From Saccharospirillum sp043196875 (GTDB lineage: Bacteria; Pseudomonadota; Gammaproteobacteria; Pseudomonadales; Natronospirillaceae), in NCBI RefSeq assembly GCF_043196875.1, contig NZ_JBEBMX010000008.1:62001-126000 (forward strand): a DNA stretch of 64,000 nt, written 5' to 3'. The position numbers and the translations under genes are program-made. Of this stretch, positions 51,784-60,590 are shown piece after piece. The first letter of the stretch is position 1; each line of letters starts with the position of its first letter. The notes beneath the pieces were generated by a model. That model had not been told where the DNA came from. It saw nothing but the letters and a program-made list of their open reading frames with translations, and ran no database searches.

Positions 51784-51870
51784 TGTTCGCATCGTCCTGA
51801 TGCTCACCCTTCGGGCTTCGCGCAAAGCTGTTCCCGACAGCTTTGTCGTCCGACTCGGGACGAGCGAACA
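51784..51870. repeat. Nested inverted repeat next to the tRNA terminator
   Basis: TGTTCGCATCGTCC (from 51784) and GGACGAGCGAACA (51858-51870) pair with one bulge, and an inner perfect hairpin AAAGCTGT-TCCCG-ACAGCTTT lies at 51824-51844. No gene is seen here. Confidence 0.5.
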
Positions 51871-51871
51871 T

Positions 51872-51902
51872 AAAAAAGCCCCGCACATGGCGGGGCTTTT
51901 TT
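51872..51902. terminator. Bidirectional terminator between the oxidoreductase and tRNA-Arg
   Basis: AAAAAAGCCCCGC-ACATG-GCGGGGCTTTTTT-type hairpin with A-run before and T-run after, so it can stop transcription from either side, including the minus-strand tRNA gene whose 3' end is 6 bp away. Confidence 0.85.
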
Positions 51903-51907
51903 ATGTT

Positions 51908-51984
<77 letters not shown>

Positions 51985-52123
51985 ATAACGTTTGAACAAA
52001 CCTTGTCTTGCTCGGGCATCATCCTCTGGTTTGTTCAGTAGAGGATGGGCTCGTTTCCATGCTGTTCGCATGGAACCACCCGCTTCGCGGCGCTGACGCG
52101 GCCTCAAATGCTATCGCATTTGA

Positions 52124-52196
<73 letters not shown>

Positions 52197-52307
52197 TTAT
52201 CTGCCTCGCCAATTTACAGCGCTTGGCAGATGGCGCGCAGTATACAGATTCACCGGTTCAAGTCCAGATTCGCCGTCATATCAAGGGCTTAGCCCATTTG
52301 CCAGTGA

Positions 52308-53894
52308 CTAGTAGGTGGCGATGAAGTGGCGCACGGCGTCGATAAAGTCTTTGGAGGCCGGTTCCCGGCCCAGCAATAGATGACCGTCGCTGTCCAGACC
52401 GACGAATTCGGCGTTTGGTATGGCGTCGGCGAGGTCGCGGCCGACACTGACGGGAATGCGTTGGTCGCCCAGGGAGTGAATGACCAGCGTCGGCACCTGG
52501 ATCTGGGGCAGCAGGTGGCGGACGTCGATATCGCCGAAGGCGGACAGGAAGCGGACGGCGTTCTCCGGCGAAGTGGTCAGGCGCTGAAATTCGTTGAACC
52601 AGGCCAGTTCGGCCGCGTCGGCACTGGGCATGAAGGTCGAGGAAAAAATATGGCGGTAGGCCGGGTTGTCCTTGCCCCAGCCGGTTTTGGTCAGCGTCAT
52701 GATGGCTTCGCGCTCGCGTTTTTCCTCGTCGCTGGTACCGATGCGCCAGCCGGCCGGGTAGCCACCGAACAGGATTAGGTGCGACACGCGCTCCGGGTAT
52801 TTGACCGCATAGGCGATCGACACCGCCGCGCCCTGGGAAATGCCCAACAGCGCAAAGCGGTCAACGCCGCTGGCCTCGACCACGGTTTCCAGGTCGGTGA
52901 CGAAGGATTCGAAGCTGAGCTCATTAACCTCCCAGTCCGACAGGCCGTTGCCGCGCTCGTCGTAGCGCACGAAGTAGTGGTTCAGCGCCAGGCGCCGGAA
53001 CAGCGGGCTCCAGATCGGGGCGTCCCAGTCGTGTTCCAGGTGACTCAGCCAGTTGGCGGCCTTGATGATGGGATAGCCGGAGCCGATGTCGGCGTAGGCC
53101 AGGCGCACACCATCCTGGGCGGTGCACAGCTTAATGCTCTGGCGCGCCAGGAATTCACGCTCGGGGGTGCGGTATGCCAGCGGTTCGGACTGGTCGGTCA
53201 GTTGACTGCGTTCTTTTGCCGACCAGGCGATGCCGGCCCTGCGAAAACGCTGGGCCAGCTCGTTCGACCGCCAGGCCAGTTGTTGCTCTTCACCCATAAA
53301 TTCGAGCAGCGTCAGCACGCGGGTGGCGGCTTCGGTGTTGAACGGTTCGAGCGCTTCCCAGGCGTTGGCCCAGCCGAGCTGGTCGATGACCGGTTGTTTC
53401 GAATCGGCGGCCAGCCGGGACAGCAGCTTGCCACGCAACTTATTGATCTCCTGCCGCTCGGCCGTCAGCCATTGCTGAAACAGCGGCTGGTCCGGCAGGT
53501 CGATGCCGTCCAGCAAGGGTTCTTGCAGCGCCCGGTCGATGCCCTTCAATGCCTGGATCGATATCTCCGGGTCGGCGATTTTATCCGCCAGGTTGTGGAT
53601 ATCGATGTCGATGTCCTGGTTATTCAGGTGCACCCGTTCACGGTCGGCCCAGAGTCGCTCATGGCCCACTTCGTTCACCAGCGGCCGCATCTTGCTGAGC
53701 GACCAGCGCAGCGCGCCTCTGGGATCGTCGGCGTGCTCCCAGAACAGCTCGCACAGGCGGTCGCGCCGCTGCATGCGACCGGTGAGGATCAGGTAGGCCA
53801 GTAAGGCGCGGGTCCGTTTGGACGCCGGCAACGGCAGGGGTTGGTCATCCTTGAATACCGTCAGCTCGGTGAGCGTTTGTATCGATAGTTTCAC
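52308..53894 (-). CDS. SARP/BTAD-type regulator domain fused to alpha/beta hydrolase
   Basis: A 528-aa fusion. Residues about 1-240 resemble the DNA-binding plus bacterial-transcriptional-activation (BTAD) part of SARP/AfsR-like regulators: PASKRTRALLAYLILTGRMQRRDRLCELFWEHADDPRGALRWSLSKMR. Residues about 255-528 form an alpha/beta hydrolase with nucleophile elbow GISQG (LLGISQGAAVSIAYAVKYPERV), the Asp in SLGDQRIP and the His in DSDGHLLLG. Similar fusions are annotated in proteobacteria, where the hydrolase part may act as a ligand sensor or as an active enzyme. Single gene; the intergenic region upstream is 308 bp. Confidence 0.8.
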   Translation of the reverse strand: MKLSIQTLTELTVFKDDQPLPLPASKRTRALLAYLILTGRMQRRDRLCELFWEHADDPRGALRWSLSKMRPLVNEVGHERLWADRERVHLNNQDIDIDIHNLADKIADPEISIQALKGIDRALQEPLLDGIDLPDQPLFQQWLTAERQEINKLRGKLLSRLAADSKQPVIDQLGWANAWEALEPFNTEAATRVLTLLEFMGEEQQLAWRSNELAQRFRRAGIAWSAKERSQLTDQSEPLAYRTPEREFLARQSIKLCTAQDGVRLAYADIGSGYPIIKAANWLSHLEHDWDAPIWSPLFRRLALNHYFVRYDERGNGLSDWEVNELSFESFVTDLETVVEASGVDRFALLGISQGAAVSIAYAVKYPERVSHLILFGGYPAGWRIGTSDEEKREREAIMTLTKTGWGKDNPAYRHIFSSTFMPSADAAELAWFNEFQRLTTSPENAVRFLSAFGDIDVRHLLPQIQVPTLVIHSLGDQRIPVSVGRDLADAIPNAEFVGLDSDGHLLLGREPASKDFIDAVRHFIATY

Positions 53895-54202
53895 GCGTTC
53901 AGTTCCTTGGGGCCGCTTGCGGCCGATTCACAACAGAGGCACAGGACTCCCTGTCCGTCGCCATCCATACACCGGGTGAGCCGCTCAAATCGCTCAAAAA
54001 GGGGCAATTTATCGGTAGCTGATTTCGGATTTGAGAACTAATTCACAAATATAAGGCGGCTCGATCCGATTCTTCAAACACTTAATTCCACGGTGCCCAC
54101 GCACACTGTTTTCCATCGTGAACCGAGCCCACCGGCTCAACAATAACAACCCAGGATCAACCGATTGTTGAGGTTGACCAACCGGTAAAAAGGAAGACCA
54201 AC
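53895..54202. other. Intergenic region between two divergent genes
   Basis: Gene-free, 308 bp. TCAAC-CGATT-GTTGA (about 54157-54171) is a small inverted repeat near the FG-GAP-like gene. A ribosome site AAGGAAG precedes 54203. No terminator is obvious. Confidence 0.45.
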
Positions 54203-54994
54203 ATGGATTTGCCACACACCCTGAGCATCTTTATTAAAAGCCTGGCTGTACTCGGCTTACTGGCTATTTTCGTCCGTCTGCTCAACAGCCACCGCAGCGA
54301 GAGGAACGACGAACAACAGGCTACGAATGAGATGCAACCGCCGACAGCGCCGAGCCTGGAACTGCACTTCAAATCCGCCCGGCGCCTGCATTTTGCATGG
54401 CAGGAAGTCCGCGGCGCAACTCACTATCAGTTGCTCGAGCGCCCGGGACCGAACTCACTGTACCGGCCTGTCGGTCGGTCGGTGCCTGCCGGTAACGGTC
54501 AGTTGATTGTCAAAACGCCGCTGCACAGCCGACTGAACAGCCAGTATGTGCTGCGCGCCTACAACGACGTCGGCCTGGCCGACTCCGTCGCCCTGAGCGT
54601 CAGCGAGCGGCTGGAAACCAAGTTGGCGTTTCTGCTGAACGGCGGTATCGACCCAACCGGCTACTTCGGTTTTTCCATCAACAAGAGCGCCGGCGGCCGT
54701 ACTATGATCATCGCCGAGGACGATGCCAAAGACGGCGCAACCAACGCTTCCGCCTATGTGTTCCTGCGCGATGGCGACGATCAGTGGAACAAGCTGGCCT
54801 ATCTGCGCGGCGACCGCGCCGCAGCCATGAGCGAAGACGAATTGGAAGCCGAATGTCTGGACATCAGCGTCACTCCGGCGGAGCCGATAAAGACCTCGGT
54901 TGGCGTCAGCGAAAAGGGTTGGACGTCGCCGTTGTCGCTGTACCGGCCCAACGCCTTGCGCGACCTGAGATGGCTGAATTTTAATTCGCCCTAG
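54203..54994 (+). CDS. Membrane-anchored short relative of the FG-GAP lipoprotein
   Basis: A 263-aa protein with an N-terminal membrane anchor (residues 7-28, TLSIFIKSLAVLGLLAIFV). Residues about 50-140 match the Fn3-like domain of the 1060-aa lipoprotein at 16796-19978: LHFAWQEVRGATHYQLLERPG here, FNFSWDHVNGADYYRLEES there. The following YFGFSINKSAGGRTMIIAEDDAKDGATNASAYVFLRDGDDQWNKLAYL is a single FG-GAP-like blade. The last 70 residues have no match. It is either a degenerate paralogue that lost repeats and most of the propeller, or a partner. A terminator follows at 55009. Confidence 0.7.
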   Translation: MDLPHTLSIFIKSLAVLGLLAIFVRLLNSHRSERNDEQQATNEMQPPTAPSLELHFKSARRLHFAWQEVRGATHYQLLERPGPNSLYRPVGRSVPAGNGQLIVKTPLHSRLNSQYVLRAYNDVGLADSVALSVSERLETKLAFLLNGGIDPTGYFGFSINKSAGGRTMIIAEDDAKDGATNASAYVFLRDGDDQWNKLAYLRGDRAAAMSEDELEAECLDISVTPAEPIKTSVGVSEKGWTSPLSLYRPNALRDLRWLNFNSP

Positions 54995-55008
54995 CCGACG
55001 ACTCCCCG

Positions 55009-55037
55009 GCCGGCCCCATCAGCGGGCCGGCTTTTTT
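55009..55037 (+). terminator. Terminator after the short FG-GAP-like gene
   Basis: GCCGGCCC and GGGCCGGC form a perfect 8-bp stem with a 7-nt loop, followed by TTTTTT. It begins 14 bp after the stop codon and sits 2 bp before the convergent SH3 gene end. Confidence 0.85.
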
Positions 55038-55038
55038 G

Positions 55039-55401
55039 TTAAGACATCACCTCATCCAGTGTCGCCGTCGGCACCCAGCCGGCGTCACCGTTTTCACGCA
55101 CCACCCAGCTCCAGTCGTTCAGCTCCCGTGCCACGCTCAGCCGCTCGCCGACTTCGGTATTCAGTTCGCGTGCGCTGTAGTCGGCGCAGGCCCTGGCGTG
55201 GCGGCCATCGGCGGCGAGCGTCATCAGCACCAGCGGTGCCCAGCCGCTGTTGCCATCGCCGGTGGTGGTCCATACCCAGCCCGGGTATTCGGTATCGCGC
55301 TGACCCAGCAGCAGGTCGTCCCCGGTCTGAAAACCGATGGGGTTCGGGTAATGGGAGCGATGCGCGCGCAGCACCTGGCGCCGACCGGCTGACGCTATCA
55401 T
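55039..55401 (-). CDS. Two-domain SH3-like protein
   Basis: A 120-aa protein with two SH3-type repeats: GDDLLLGQRDTEYPGWVWTTTGDGNSGWAPLVLM and ARELNTEVGERLSVARELNDWSWVVRENGDAGWVPTATL. Each has the ALYDY-like and W(V/A)P ends. Starts at an ATG (55401) that overlaps the previous gene's stop by four bases, so it is coupled to the VOC gene. Bacterial SH3 domains bind cell-wall or protein ligands; no signal peptide is seen, so it is probably cytoplasmic. Confidence 0.78.
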   Translation of the reverse strand: MIASAGRRQVLRAHRSHYPNPIGFQTGDDLLLGQRDTEYPGWVWTTTGDGNSGWAPLVLMTLAADGRHARACADYSARELNTEVGERLSVARELNDWSWVVRENGDAGWVPTATLDEVMS

Positions 55402-55769
55402 AACGGCCGGCACAACGGCTGGTTGAACAGCAGGCGGTTGGCGAACGGATCGATCACCTCGAAACAGCGGTCGCCCCAGGGCGCGGTTTCAATTGCGGGT
55501 TTGCTGTAGGAGTCATCGCGCTGGCTGATGTCGTTGAATAAAACGTCGAGCTGATCCGTCTGGATAAAGACTTTGGCGCCGGGTGAGCAGTCACCGGAGT
55601 GTTCGCTCAGGTGCAGCACCAGGTCATCTTTGGAGACCTGGCAATACAACGGCAGGCCGGGTTCGTGGCGATGTTCCCAATCGACGGTCATGCCTAAAAA
55701 GTCGCGATAAAACGCCATGGCTTTGTCGACATCGAAGATGCGCAGCACGGGAATGGCTTTAAAGGTCAT
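55398..55769 (-). CDS. Glyoxalase superfamily protein (bleomycin-resistance-like VOC)
   Basis: A 123-aa VOC-fold protein: FKAIPVLRIFDVDKAMAFYRDFLGMTVDWEHR is the first module and KPAIETAPWGDRCFEVIDPFANRLLFNQ the second, as in bleomycin-binding proteins. No motif identifies its ligand. It overlaps the SH3-like gene by four bases. Confidence 0.87.
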   Translation of the reverse strand: MTFKAIPVLRIFDVDKAMAFYRDFLGMTVDWEHRHEPGLPLYCQVSKDDLVLHLSEHSGDCSPGAKVFIQTDQLDVLFNDISQRDDSYSKPAIETAPWGDRCFEVIDPFANRLLFNQPLCRPL

Positions 55770-55893
55770 CAGGCGGGCTCCTGCCGAATCGCCGCAAAGA
55801 TGTCGCGCAGATTAACAAATCCAATCCTCTAAGGTTCAAAAAAGCTTCATTAGGCCGTCAGTCGATGGTCATGGCGTTTTGACATCCTCGCTC

Positions 55894-55909
55894 TTGCACA
55901 CGTGTGCAC
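55894..55909. promoter_or_regulatory. LacI-type operator upstream of the PI-PLC gene
   Basis: TTGCACACGTGTGCAC is the same palindrome as at 57417-57432 with one end base changed. It lies 40 bp before the PLC ATG. The LacI-family gene at 61491 is the obvious candidate regulator. Confidence 0.7.
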
Positions 55910-55948
55910 AACCTTTGAATACAACAACAGCATAAAGAGGACGATGCC

Positions 55949-57316
55949 ATGACTTTCCCCAATGCCCGTGCCTGGCTTGGCCTGGGTTTGATTTCCTGTA
56001 TTGCCTCCGTAGCCAGCGCGGCCGTGCCTTCGGCCGCTGGTCTGTCCGACAATCTGGCGTACGACCAGGCTTATTGGTCGCGCCCGCACAACCCTTATGA
56101 AACCGCTCAGTTTTCTAACCTGCTGGATGTGCTCAACCGCGGCAATCGGGTGGTGGAGCTGGATGTCTGGGAGTCCGGCGGTCAGTTGGTGGTGAAACAT
56201 AACGGCACCGATGGCGACTATGCCAACAACTGCAACGGTGGTTCTGGCGGTAGCTTTGCCGACTGCCTGAACGATCTGGTCAGCTGGAGCAACAGCCACC
56301 CGAACCATTTGCCAATCACGCTGCAAATCGATTTAAAAGCCGGGCTGTTGTTTGGTTGGGACAGTGGCGCACGCAGTCAATTAAATAGCCAGTTGTCACA
56401 GACCTTAGGCAGCCGGATTTTCACGCCGGAAGAGCTGCGCCAGTTCACCGGCAACAGCAGTTTGCGTCTGGGCGTTCTGAACAACGGCTGGCCGACCATC
56501 GGCAGCTTGCGCGGTCAGTTTCTGGTGATGTTGACCGGTGGCCCGATCAGCCAGAAAAACCAGACGCAACGCGCTTACATCGAGCAGTTCGGTAATCAGG
56601 CGCAAGCTCTGGTCTGCCCTCAGGCGGAAGATCCGATCTACTTCGATGCCTATGGCAGCGCCAAAGATTTCAGCGGCTACGCGGCCAATAACTGGGTGGT
56701 CTGCGGCAATACCGAGAACCTGAAGTATTGGTCGAAAACGGTCGAAGCCTCGGCGCTGAACCGACAGGTGATCAATATCTGGTCGTCCGATAACCATCAT
56801 TTCGATGCCTATCACAACGCTTACATCGCCGTGGCTTCCGGCGTTTCAATGATCAGCCGTGAAACGCTCGACAGTTACGGCAACCGCATTCCATTGAACG
56901 GCGAACGCCGCTCCATTCCTAACCGTTTCCGCTTGCAGGCTGAGCACAGTGGCCAGTGTCTGGACGTGGCAGGCGCCAGCTACGCCGACGGTTCTGACAT
57001 CCATCAATGGAACTGCCACGACGGCGTCAATCAGGTGTTCCGCTACAGCGATGAGACCCAGCTGCGCGCGGTCGGTAACGAGGAATATTGCTTCGACATC
57101 GACGGTGGTCAGTCGGTCGCCGGCAAAGGTTTGCATCTGTGGGATTGCGACGGTGGCGACAGCGAAAAATGGCGCCTGACCACCAGCGGCGAGCTGGTCG
57201 GTATCGGCAATCGTTGTGCAGCGGTACCCGGCAACAGCCAGCAAAACGGAACTCAGGCGGAACTGGCCAATTGCAGCGGCGGCGCTAACCAACGCTTTAA
57301 CCTGCTGCCGTATTAA
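55949..57316 (+). CDS. Secreted calcium-type phosphoinositide phospholipase C with ricin-B lectin domain
   Basis: A 455-aa exported protein. Signal peptide about residues 1-24 (WLGLGLISCIASVASAA). Residues about 30-320 are a PLC-like phosphodiesterase: H47 in RPHNPYE and H84 in VVKHNG are the two expected catalytic His, and E70/D72 in ELDVWE resemble the calcium ligands of eukaryotic-type PI-PLC (Ca2+-dependent PI-PLC-C1 group). Residues 325-455 form a ricin-B beta-trefoil with three QxW-like repeats (HQWNCHDGVNQVF, HLWDCDGGDSEKW, ELANCSGGANQRF), probably a carbohydrate-binding module that brings the enzyme to glycolipids. Shares its operator with the ABC transporter genes. Confidence 0.8.
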   Translation: MTFPNARAWLGLGLISCIASVASAAVPSAAGLSDNLAYDQAYWSRPHNPYETAQFSNLLDVLNRGNRVVELDVWESGGQLVVKHNGTDGDYANNCNGGSGGSFADCLNDLVSWSNSHPNHLPITLQIDLKAGLLFGWDSGARSQLNSQLSQTLGSRIFTPEELRQFTGNSSLRLGVLNNGWPTIGSLRGQFLVMLTGGPISQKNQTQRAYIEQFGNQAQALVCPQAEDPIYFDAYGSAKDFSGYAANNWVVCGNTENLKYWSKTVEASALNRQVINIWSSDNHHFDAYHNAYIAVASGVSMISRETLDSYGNRIPLNGERRSIPNRFRLQAEHSGQCLDVAGASYADGSDIHQWNCHDGVNQVFRYSDETQLRAVGNEEYCFDIDGGQSVAGKGLHLWDCDGGDSEKWRLTTSGELVGIGNRCAAVPGNSQQNGTQAELANCSGGANQRFNLLPY

Positions 57317-57416
57317 ACCCCCGGGAGTCTGTGAATAACTCGAACCGAGCTATGGCTCCCTTGTTCATCAAAGCTTCACAGGGCTGTTACCGAAAAGTCA
57401 CAGCCCGCCCTTAGCG

Positions 57417-57432
57417 TTGCACACGTGTGCAA
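57417..57432. promoter_or_regulatory. Perfect LacI-type operator upstream of the ABC transporter genes
   Basis: TTGCACACGTGTGCAA is a perfect 16-bp palindrome 34 bp before the binding-protein ATG. Together with the near-identical site at 55894 it defines a two-promoter regulon of the LacI regulator encoded in the same operon. Confidence 0.75.
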
Positions 57433-57466
57433 TTTAAAAACTGACTGACTCCCAACGGAGAACATC

Positions 57467-58675
57467 ATGAAACCTATTACTGCTTTTTCTACCACCTTGC
57501 TGGCCAGCGCCATGGCGCTGACCGGTGTGGCCCAAGCCGCTGATCTGGTCATCGCTGGCCGTGACGGCGGCTATGGCGAAGCGCTGCAAGCCGGCGTCGA
57601 TGCTTATGAAGCCGCCCATCCGGGCACCGACATCGAACTGCTGAAACTGCCTTATGGCTCGCTCTATGAAAAGCTGGTGATCGGCATGCGCGAAGGCGAT
57701 TCCAGCTTCGACCTGGTGATGATCGACGACACCTGGGCGCCGGAATTTATGAGCAATAACTGGCTCGCCGCTTTGAATGAAGACGCCGTCAGCCAGGACT
57801 TTATTCCGTCACTGACCGACATCTCGCGTTACCCGGTCGGCCAAGGCCCGCTGTATTCGCTGCCGGTCGTCGGCAACGTCGCCATGTTCGCTTACCGCTC
57901 CGATTTGATGGACCAGCCGCAAAGCTGGGACGACGTTTTCCGCGCCGCCCAGAACCTGAAAACCAACGATCGTGCTGGCGTAGTTTTCCGCGGCACTCAG
58001 GGCAACCCCATCGTCACCGGCTTCTTGCCAATGCTGTGGGCTTACGGCGGCCATATCGTCGATAAAGATGGCAACATCTCACTGAACAGCCCGGCCACTG
58101 TTGAGGCCATCGAAGCCTTTGTCAGCCTGCGCGATGTCGCCCCGACTGGCGTTGAAGTCTATAACTCCGGCGAAGTGCGCGACGCTATCCAGCAAGGCAA
58201 AGCCGCCATGGCGATTGAAGTTTGGCCGTCCTGGGTGCCGTCGATGGACGACCCGGCCGTGAGCCAGGTGGTTGGTCAGGTCAACATCGTGCCGCCGCCG
58301 GGCCAGGTGAATGAATCGACACCGATGCTGGGCGTTTGGCAGATGGGTGTTTCTACGCACGCCGAACACGCCGATCTGGCTGAAGACTTCCTGACGTTTT
58401 TCACCAGCGCCGACTTCCAGCGTCAACTGACCCTGGAACAAGGTCTGCCACCGACGCGCACCAGCGTTTATCTGGATGAAGACGTTATCGCCCAATACCG
58501 CTGGTACCCGAACCAGTTGGACGCATTGCGCCAAGGCACTGCCCGCCCGCGCGTGCAGGACTGGCAACAACTGGAATCCATCCTCGGTGATTACCTGCAA
58601 CTGGCACTGCTGGGCCGCCTGAGCGCGGAACAAGCGGCCGAGCAAGCGCATGAGCGGATGGTGGCGTCGCGGTAA
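57467..58675 (+). CDS. ABC transporter solute-binding protein (family 1, sugar type)
   Basis: A 402-aa periplasmic binding protein with signal peptide MKPITAFSTTLLASAMALTGVAQA cleaved before ADLVIAG. The fold is that of UgpB/MalE-like family 1 proteins (DLVMIDDTWAPEFMSNNWLAALNEDAV, AYRSDLMDQPQSWDDVFRAAQNLK, GKAAMAIEVWPSWVP). Such proteins bind sugars, polyols or glycerophospho-type compounds. With the neighbouring secreted PI-PLC the ligand could be an inositol phosphate or glycolipid headgroup; that is inference. ATG at 57467 has AACGGAG. Two permease genes follow, but no ATPase gene. Confidence 0.87.
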   Translation: MKPITAFSTTLLASAMALTGVAQAADLVIAGRDGGYGEALQAGVDAYEAAHPGTDIELLKLPYGSLYEKLVIGMREGDSSFDLVMIDDTWAPEFMSNNWLAALNEDAVSQDFIPSLTDISRYPVGQGPLYSLPVVGNVAMFAYRSDLMDQPQSWDDVFRAAQNLKTNDRAGVVFRGTQGNPIVTGFLPMLWAYGGHIVDKDGNISLNSPATVEAIEAFVSLRDVAPTGVEVYNSGEVRDAIQQGKAAMAIEVWPSWVPSMDDPAVSQVVGQVNIVPPPGQVNESTPMLGVWQMGVSTHAEHADLAEDFLTFFTSADFQRQLTLEQGLPPTRTSVYLDEDVIAQYRWYPNQLDALRQGTARPRVQDWQQLESILGDYLQLALLGRLSAEQAAEQAHERMVASR

Positions 58676-58706
58676 GAAATTTAGCCACCGAATAAGGTCT
58701 GGAATT

Positions 58707-58795
58707 GGTTGGCTGTTTGACGGGTAGTCCGAGACATGGATGTCGAGGCCTAGGCCCCAGGGAAGGGTTCATGCCGACCCGTCAAACAGCCAGCC
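58707..58795. repeat. Long imperfect hairpin element E1 between binding-protein and permease genes
   Basis: 19-nt arms GGTTGGCTGTTTGACGGGT (58707-58725) and ACCCGTCAAACAGCCAGCC (58777-58795), one mismatch, enclose about 51 nt containing ACATGGATGTCGAGGCC and CAGGGAAGGGTTCATGCC. The core resembles that of the element at 60591-60690. It looks like one of the repeated hairpin elements of gammaproteobacterial intergenic DNA. Confidence 0.6.
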
Positions 58796-58850
58796 GATTT
58801 CAGGCCGACCCACAGCACCCACCGAACCAAACTAAAAAAACAGGCCACCC

Positions 58851-59711
58851 ATGTTCCGATCCCACTGGCACCCTTTGCTGTTGCTGTCACCGGCGCTGGT
58901 GCTGCTCGCTTTGCTGACGCTCTACCCCATCGGCTACAGCCTGATGCTGGCCTTCACAGACACCCAATACGGCGGCCCGATGAACTTCGTCGGCCTCGAC
59001 AATTTCCGCGAGTTATTCAGCGACTGGTTTTTCCAACAAGCCACGCGCAACACCGTGGTTTTTACGCTCGCTGCATCCATCGCCCAAGTAGGTTTGGGCT
59101 TGCTGCTGGCGCTGTTATTTCATCAGCCGTTTCGTGGTCGCGCCTGGCTGTTGCCGCTGTGTATTTATCCGATGATGTTATCGACGCTGGTGTGTTCCTC
59201 GATCTGGAAAGCCTGGCTGCATTACGACTTCGGCTGGCTGAATAACTTCTTCGACTTACTCGGTATTGCCCGGGTCAGTTGGTTGTCCGATCCGCAAACC
59301 GCACTCGCCGCCATCGTGTTGGTCGACACCTGGCAATGGACACCGCTGGCGTTCCTGTTATTGCTCGCTGGCTTGCAAGCCATACCACCCGACATCGAAG
59401 AAGCCGCCACCTTAGAAGGCGCCAGTGACTGGCAACGGTTTTGGCATGTAAGGCTGCCGTTATTGCGTGCGCCACTGTTTTTAGCCTTGCTGCTGCGCTC
59501 CATCGACGCCTTTAAATTATTCGATAAAAACTACGTCCTTACCGGCGGCGGTCCGGCCTATTCCACCGAAACCTTATCGCTGCTCGCCTACAAACAAGGC
59601 TTTAAGTTTTTCCACCTCGGCACCGCCAGTGCGATTGCCGTGGTGATGTTAATCATCGCGCTGGCATTGAGCCTGGCCTATGCCTGGCAAGTGATGCGGA
59701 GGCCGCATTGA
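58851..59711 (+). CDS. ABC transporter permease 1 (MalF/UgpA type)
   Basis: A 286-aa inner-membrane protein with six hydrophobic helices. The conserved ATPase-docking EAA loop is EEAATLEGASDWQRFWHVRLPLL near residue 183-205. Typical N-terminal cue is MFRSHWHPLLLLSPALVLLALLTLYPIGYSLMLAF. It overlaps permease 2 by four bases. No ATPase gene is in the operon, so it probably uses a shared one elsewhere. Confidence 0.9.
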   Translation: MFRSHWHPLLLLSPALVLLALLTLYPIGYSLMLAFTDTQYGGPMNFVGLDNFRELFSDWFFQQATRNTVVFTLAASIAQVGLGLLLALLFHQPFRGRAWLLPLCIYPMMLSTLVCSSIWKAWLHYDFGWLNNFFDLLGIARVSWLSDPQTALAAIVLVDTWQWTPLAFLLLLAGLQAIPPDIEEAATLEGASDWQRFWHVRLPLLRAPLFLALLLRSIDAFKLFDKNYVLTGGGPAYSTETLSLLAYKQGFKFFHLGTASAIAVVMLIIALALSLAYAWQVMRRPH

Positions 59712-60523
59712 TGAGTCGTTTGCTTCGTCCCTTGGGCATCAGTTTGGCGGTGTTATTTTTTACTTTGCCGACGCTGTGGATGCTCGGCACCGCCTTCAAA
59801 CCAGCCGCCGAATACATTGGCACCAGCCTGGTTTTCTGGCCCAGCCAGCCGACGTTGGCGCACTTTATTCAACTCTTTGATGAAGGCGTATTAAGGCGTT
59901 TATTCAACACCTTAGTGGTCTCCATTGGCACGACGGCGGTTTCACTCAGTATCGGTTTTATTTCGGCCTATGCGCTGGTGCGTTATCGCTTTCCGGCGAA
60001 ACTCGATCACGCGTTTTTGTTGCTGGTGTTATTGATTAAAACGCTGCCGCCGATTGTCGTCGCCATTCCGTTATACCGGGTTCTGAATGCGTTGAATTTG
60101 CTCGATTCGCACCTGGGTTTAATGCTCAGTTATCAGGTCTATACCCTGCCATTTTGCATCTGGATGCTGCTCAGTTTTGTACGCCAGATTCCGATTGATC
60201 TGGAAGAAGCGGCATCACTGGAAGGCGCGGGATTAATGCAACGCTTACTGCGCGTTGTGGTGCCGCTGACAGCACCCGGTCTGGTGGCAACGCTGATCTT
60301 CGCCATGCTGCTGGCGTGGAACGAATTTTTGTTTGCCTTGCTGTTTATCCAGACGCCGAGCCAGTTCACCTTGCCGTTGTACATCGCCACCTTTACCACC
60401 GAAAACCAGACCTTCTGGGGGCAATTAATGGCGATTGGCACGCTCAGTTCGTTGCCGGTTTTAGTGCTGGCGGGTTATCTGCAAAAGCATTTATTGCGTG
60501 GTTTTGCGATGAGTCCGCAGTAG
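59708..60523 (+). CDS. ABC transporter permease 2 (MalG/UgpE type)
   Basis: A 271-aa permease partner with six helices and the EAA motif EEAASLEGAGLMQRLLRVVVPL near residue 160-182. NEFLFALLFIQTP and the terminal YLQKHLLRGFAMSPQ are marks of the MalG branch. ATGA overlap with permease 1 shows coupled translation. Both permeases differ in the N-terminal sequence but align in the usual pair. Confidence 0.9.
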   Translation: MMSRLLRPLGISLAVLFFTLPTLWMLGTAFKPAAEYIGTSLVFWPSQPTLAHFIQLFDEGVLRRLFNTLVVSIGTTAVSLSIGFISAYALVRYRFPAKLDHAFLLLVLLIKTLPPIVVAIPLYRVLNALNLLDSHLGLMLSYQVYTLPFCIWMLLSFVRQIPIDLEEAASLEGAGLMQRLLRVVVPLTAPGLVATLIFAMLLAWNEFLFALLFIQTPSQFTLPLYIATFTTENQTFWGQLMAIGTLSSLPVLVLAGYLQKHLLRGFAMSPQ

Positions 60524-60540
60524 AACAGCATGAAAACCGA

Positions 60541-60565
60541 GATCCCGGCTCAAGGCCGGGATGAC
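60541..60565. repeat. REP-like palindromic element, copy 2
   Basis: Identical to the 25-bp sequence at 29279-29303 (begins GATCCCGGCTCAAGGCCGGG). It follows the permease 2 stop by 17 bp and precedes the hairpin element at 60591. Confidence 0.85.
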
Positions 60566-60590
60566 AATGTTGGCACGAAACGAGTGATTG

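Noticed and set aside
55039..55403. Plus-strand frame of 114-118 codons opposite the SH3-like gene
   Set aside because: It is high in Arg, Ser and Pro with no domain; the minus strand has two clear SH3-type repeats coupled to the VOC gene.
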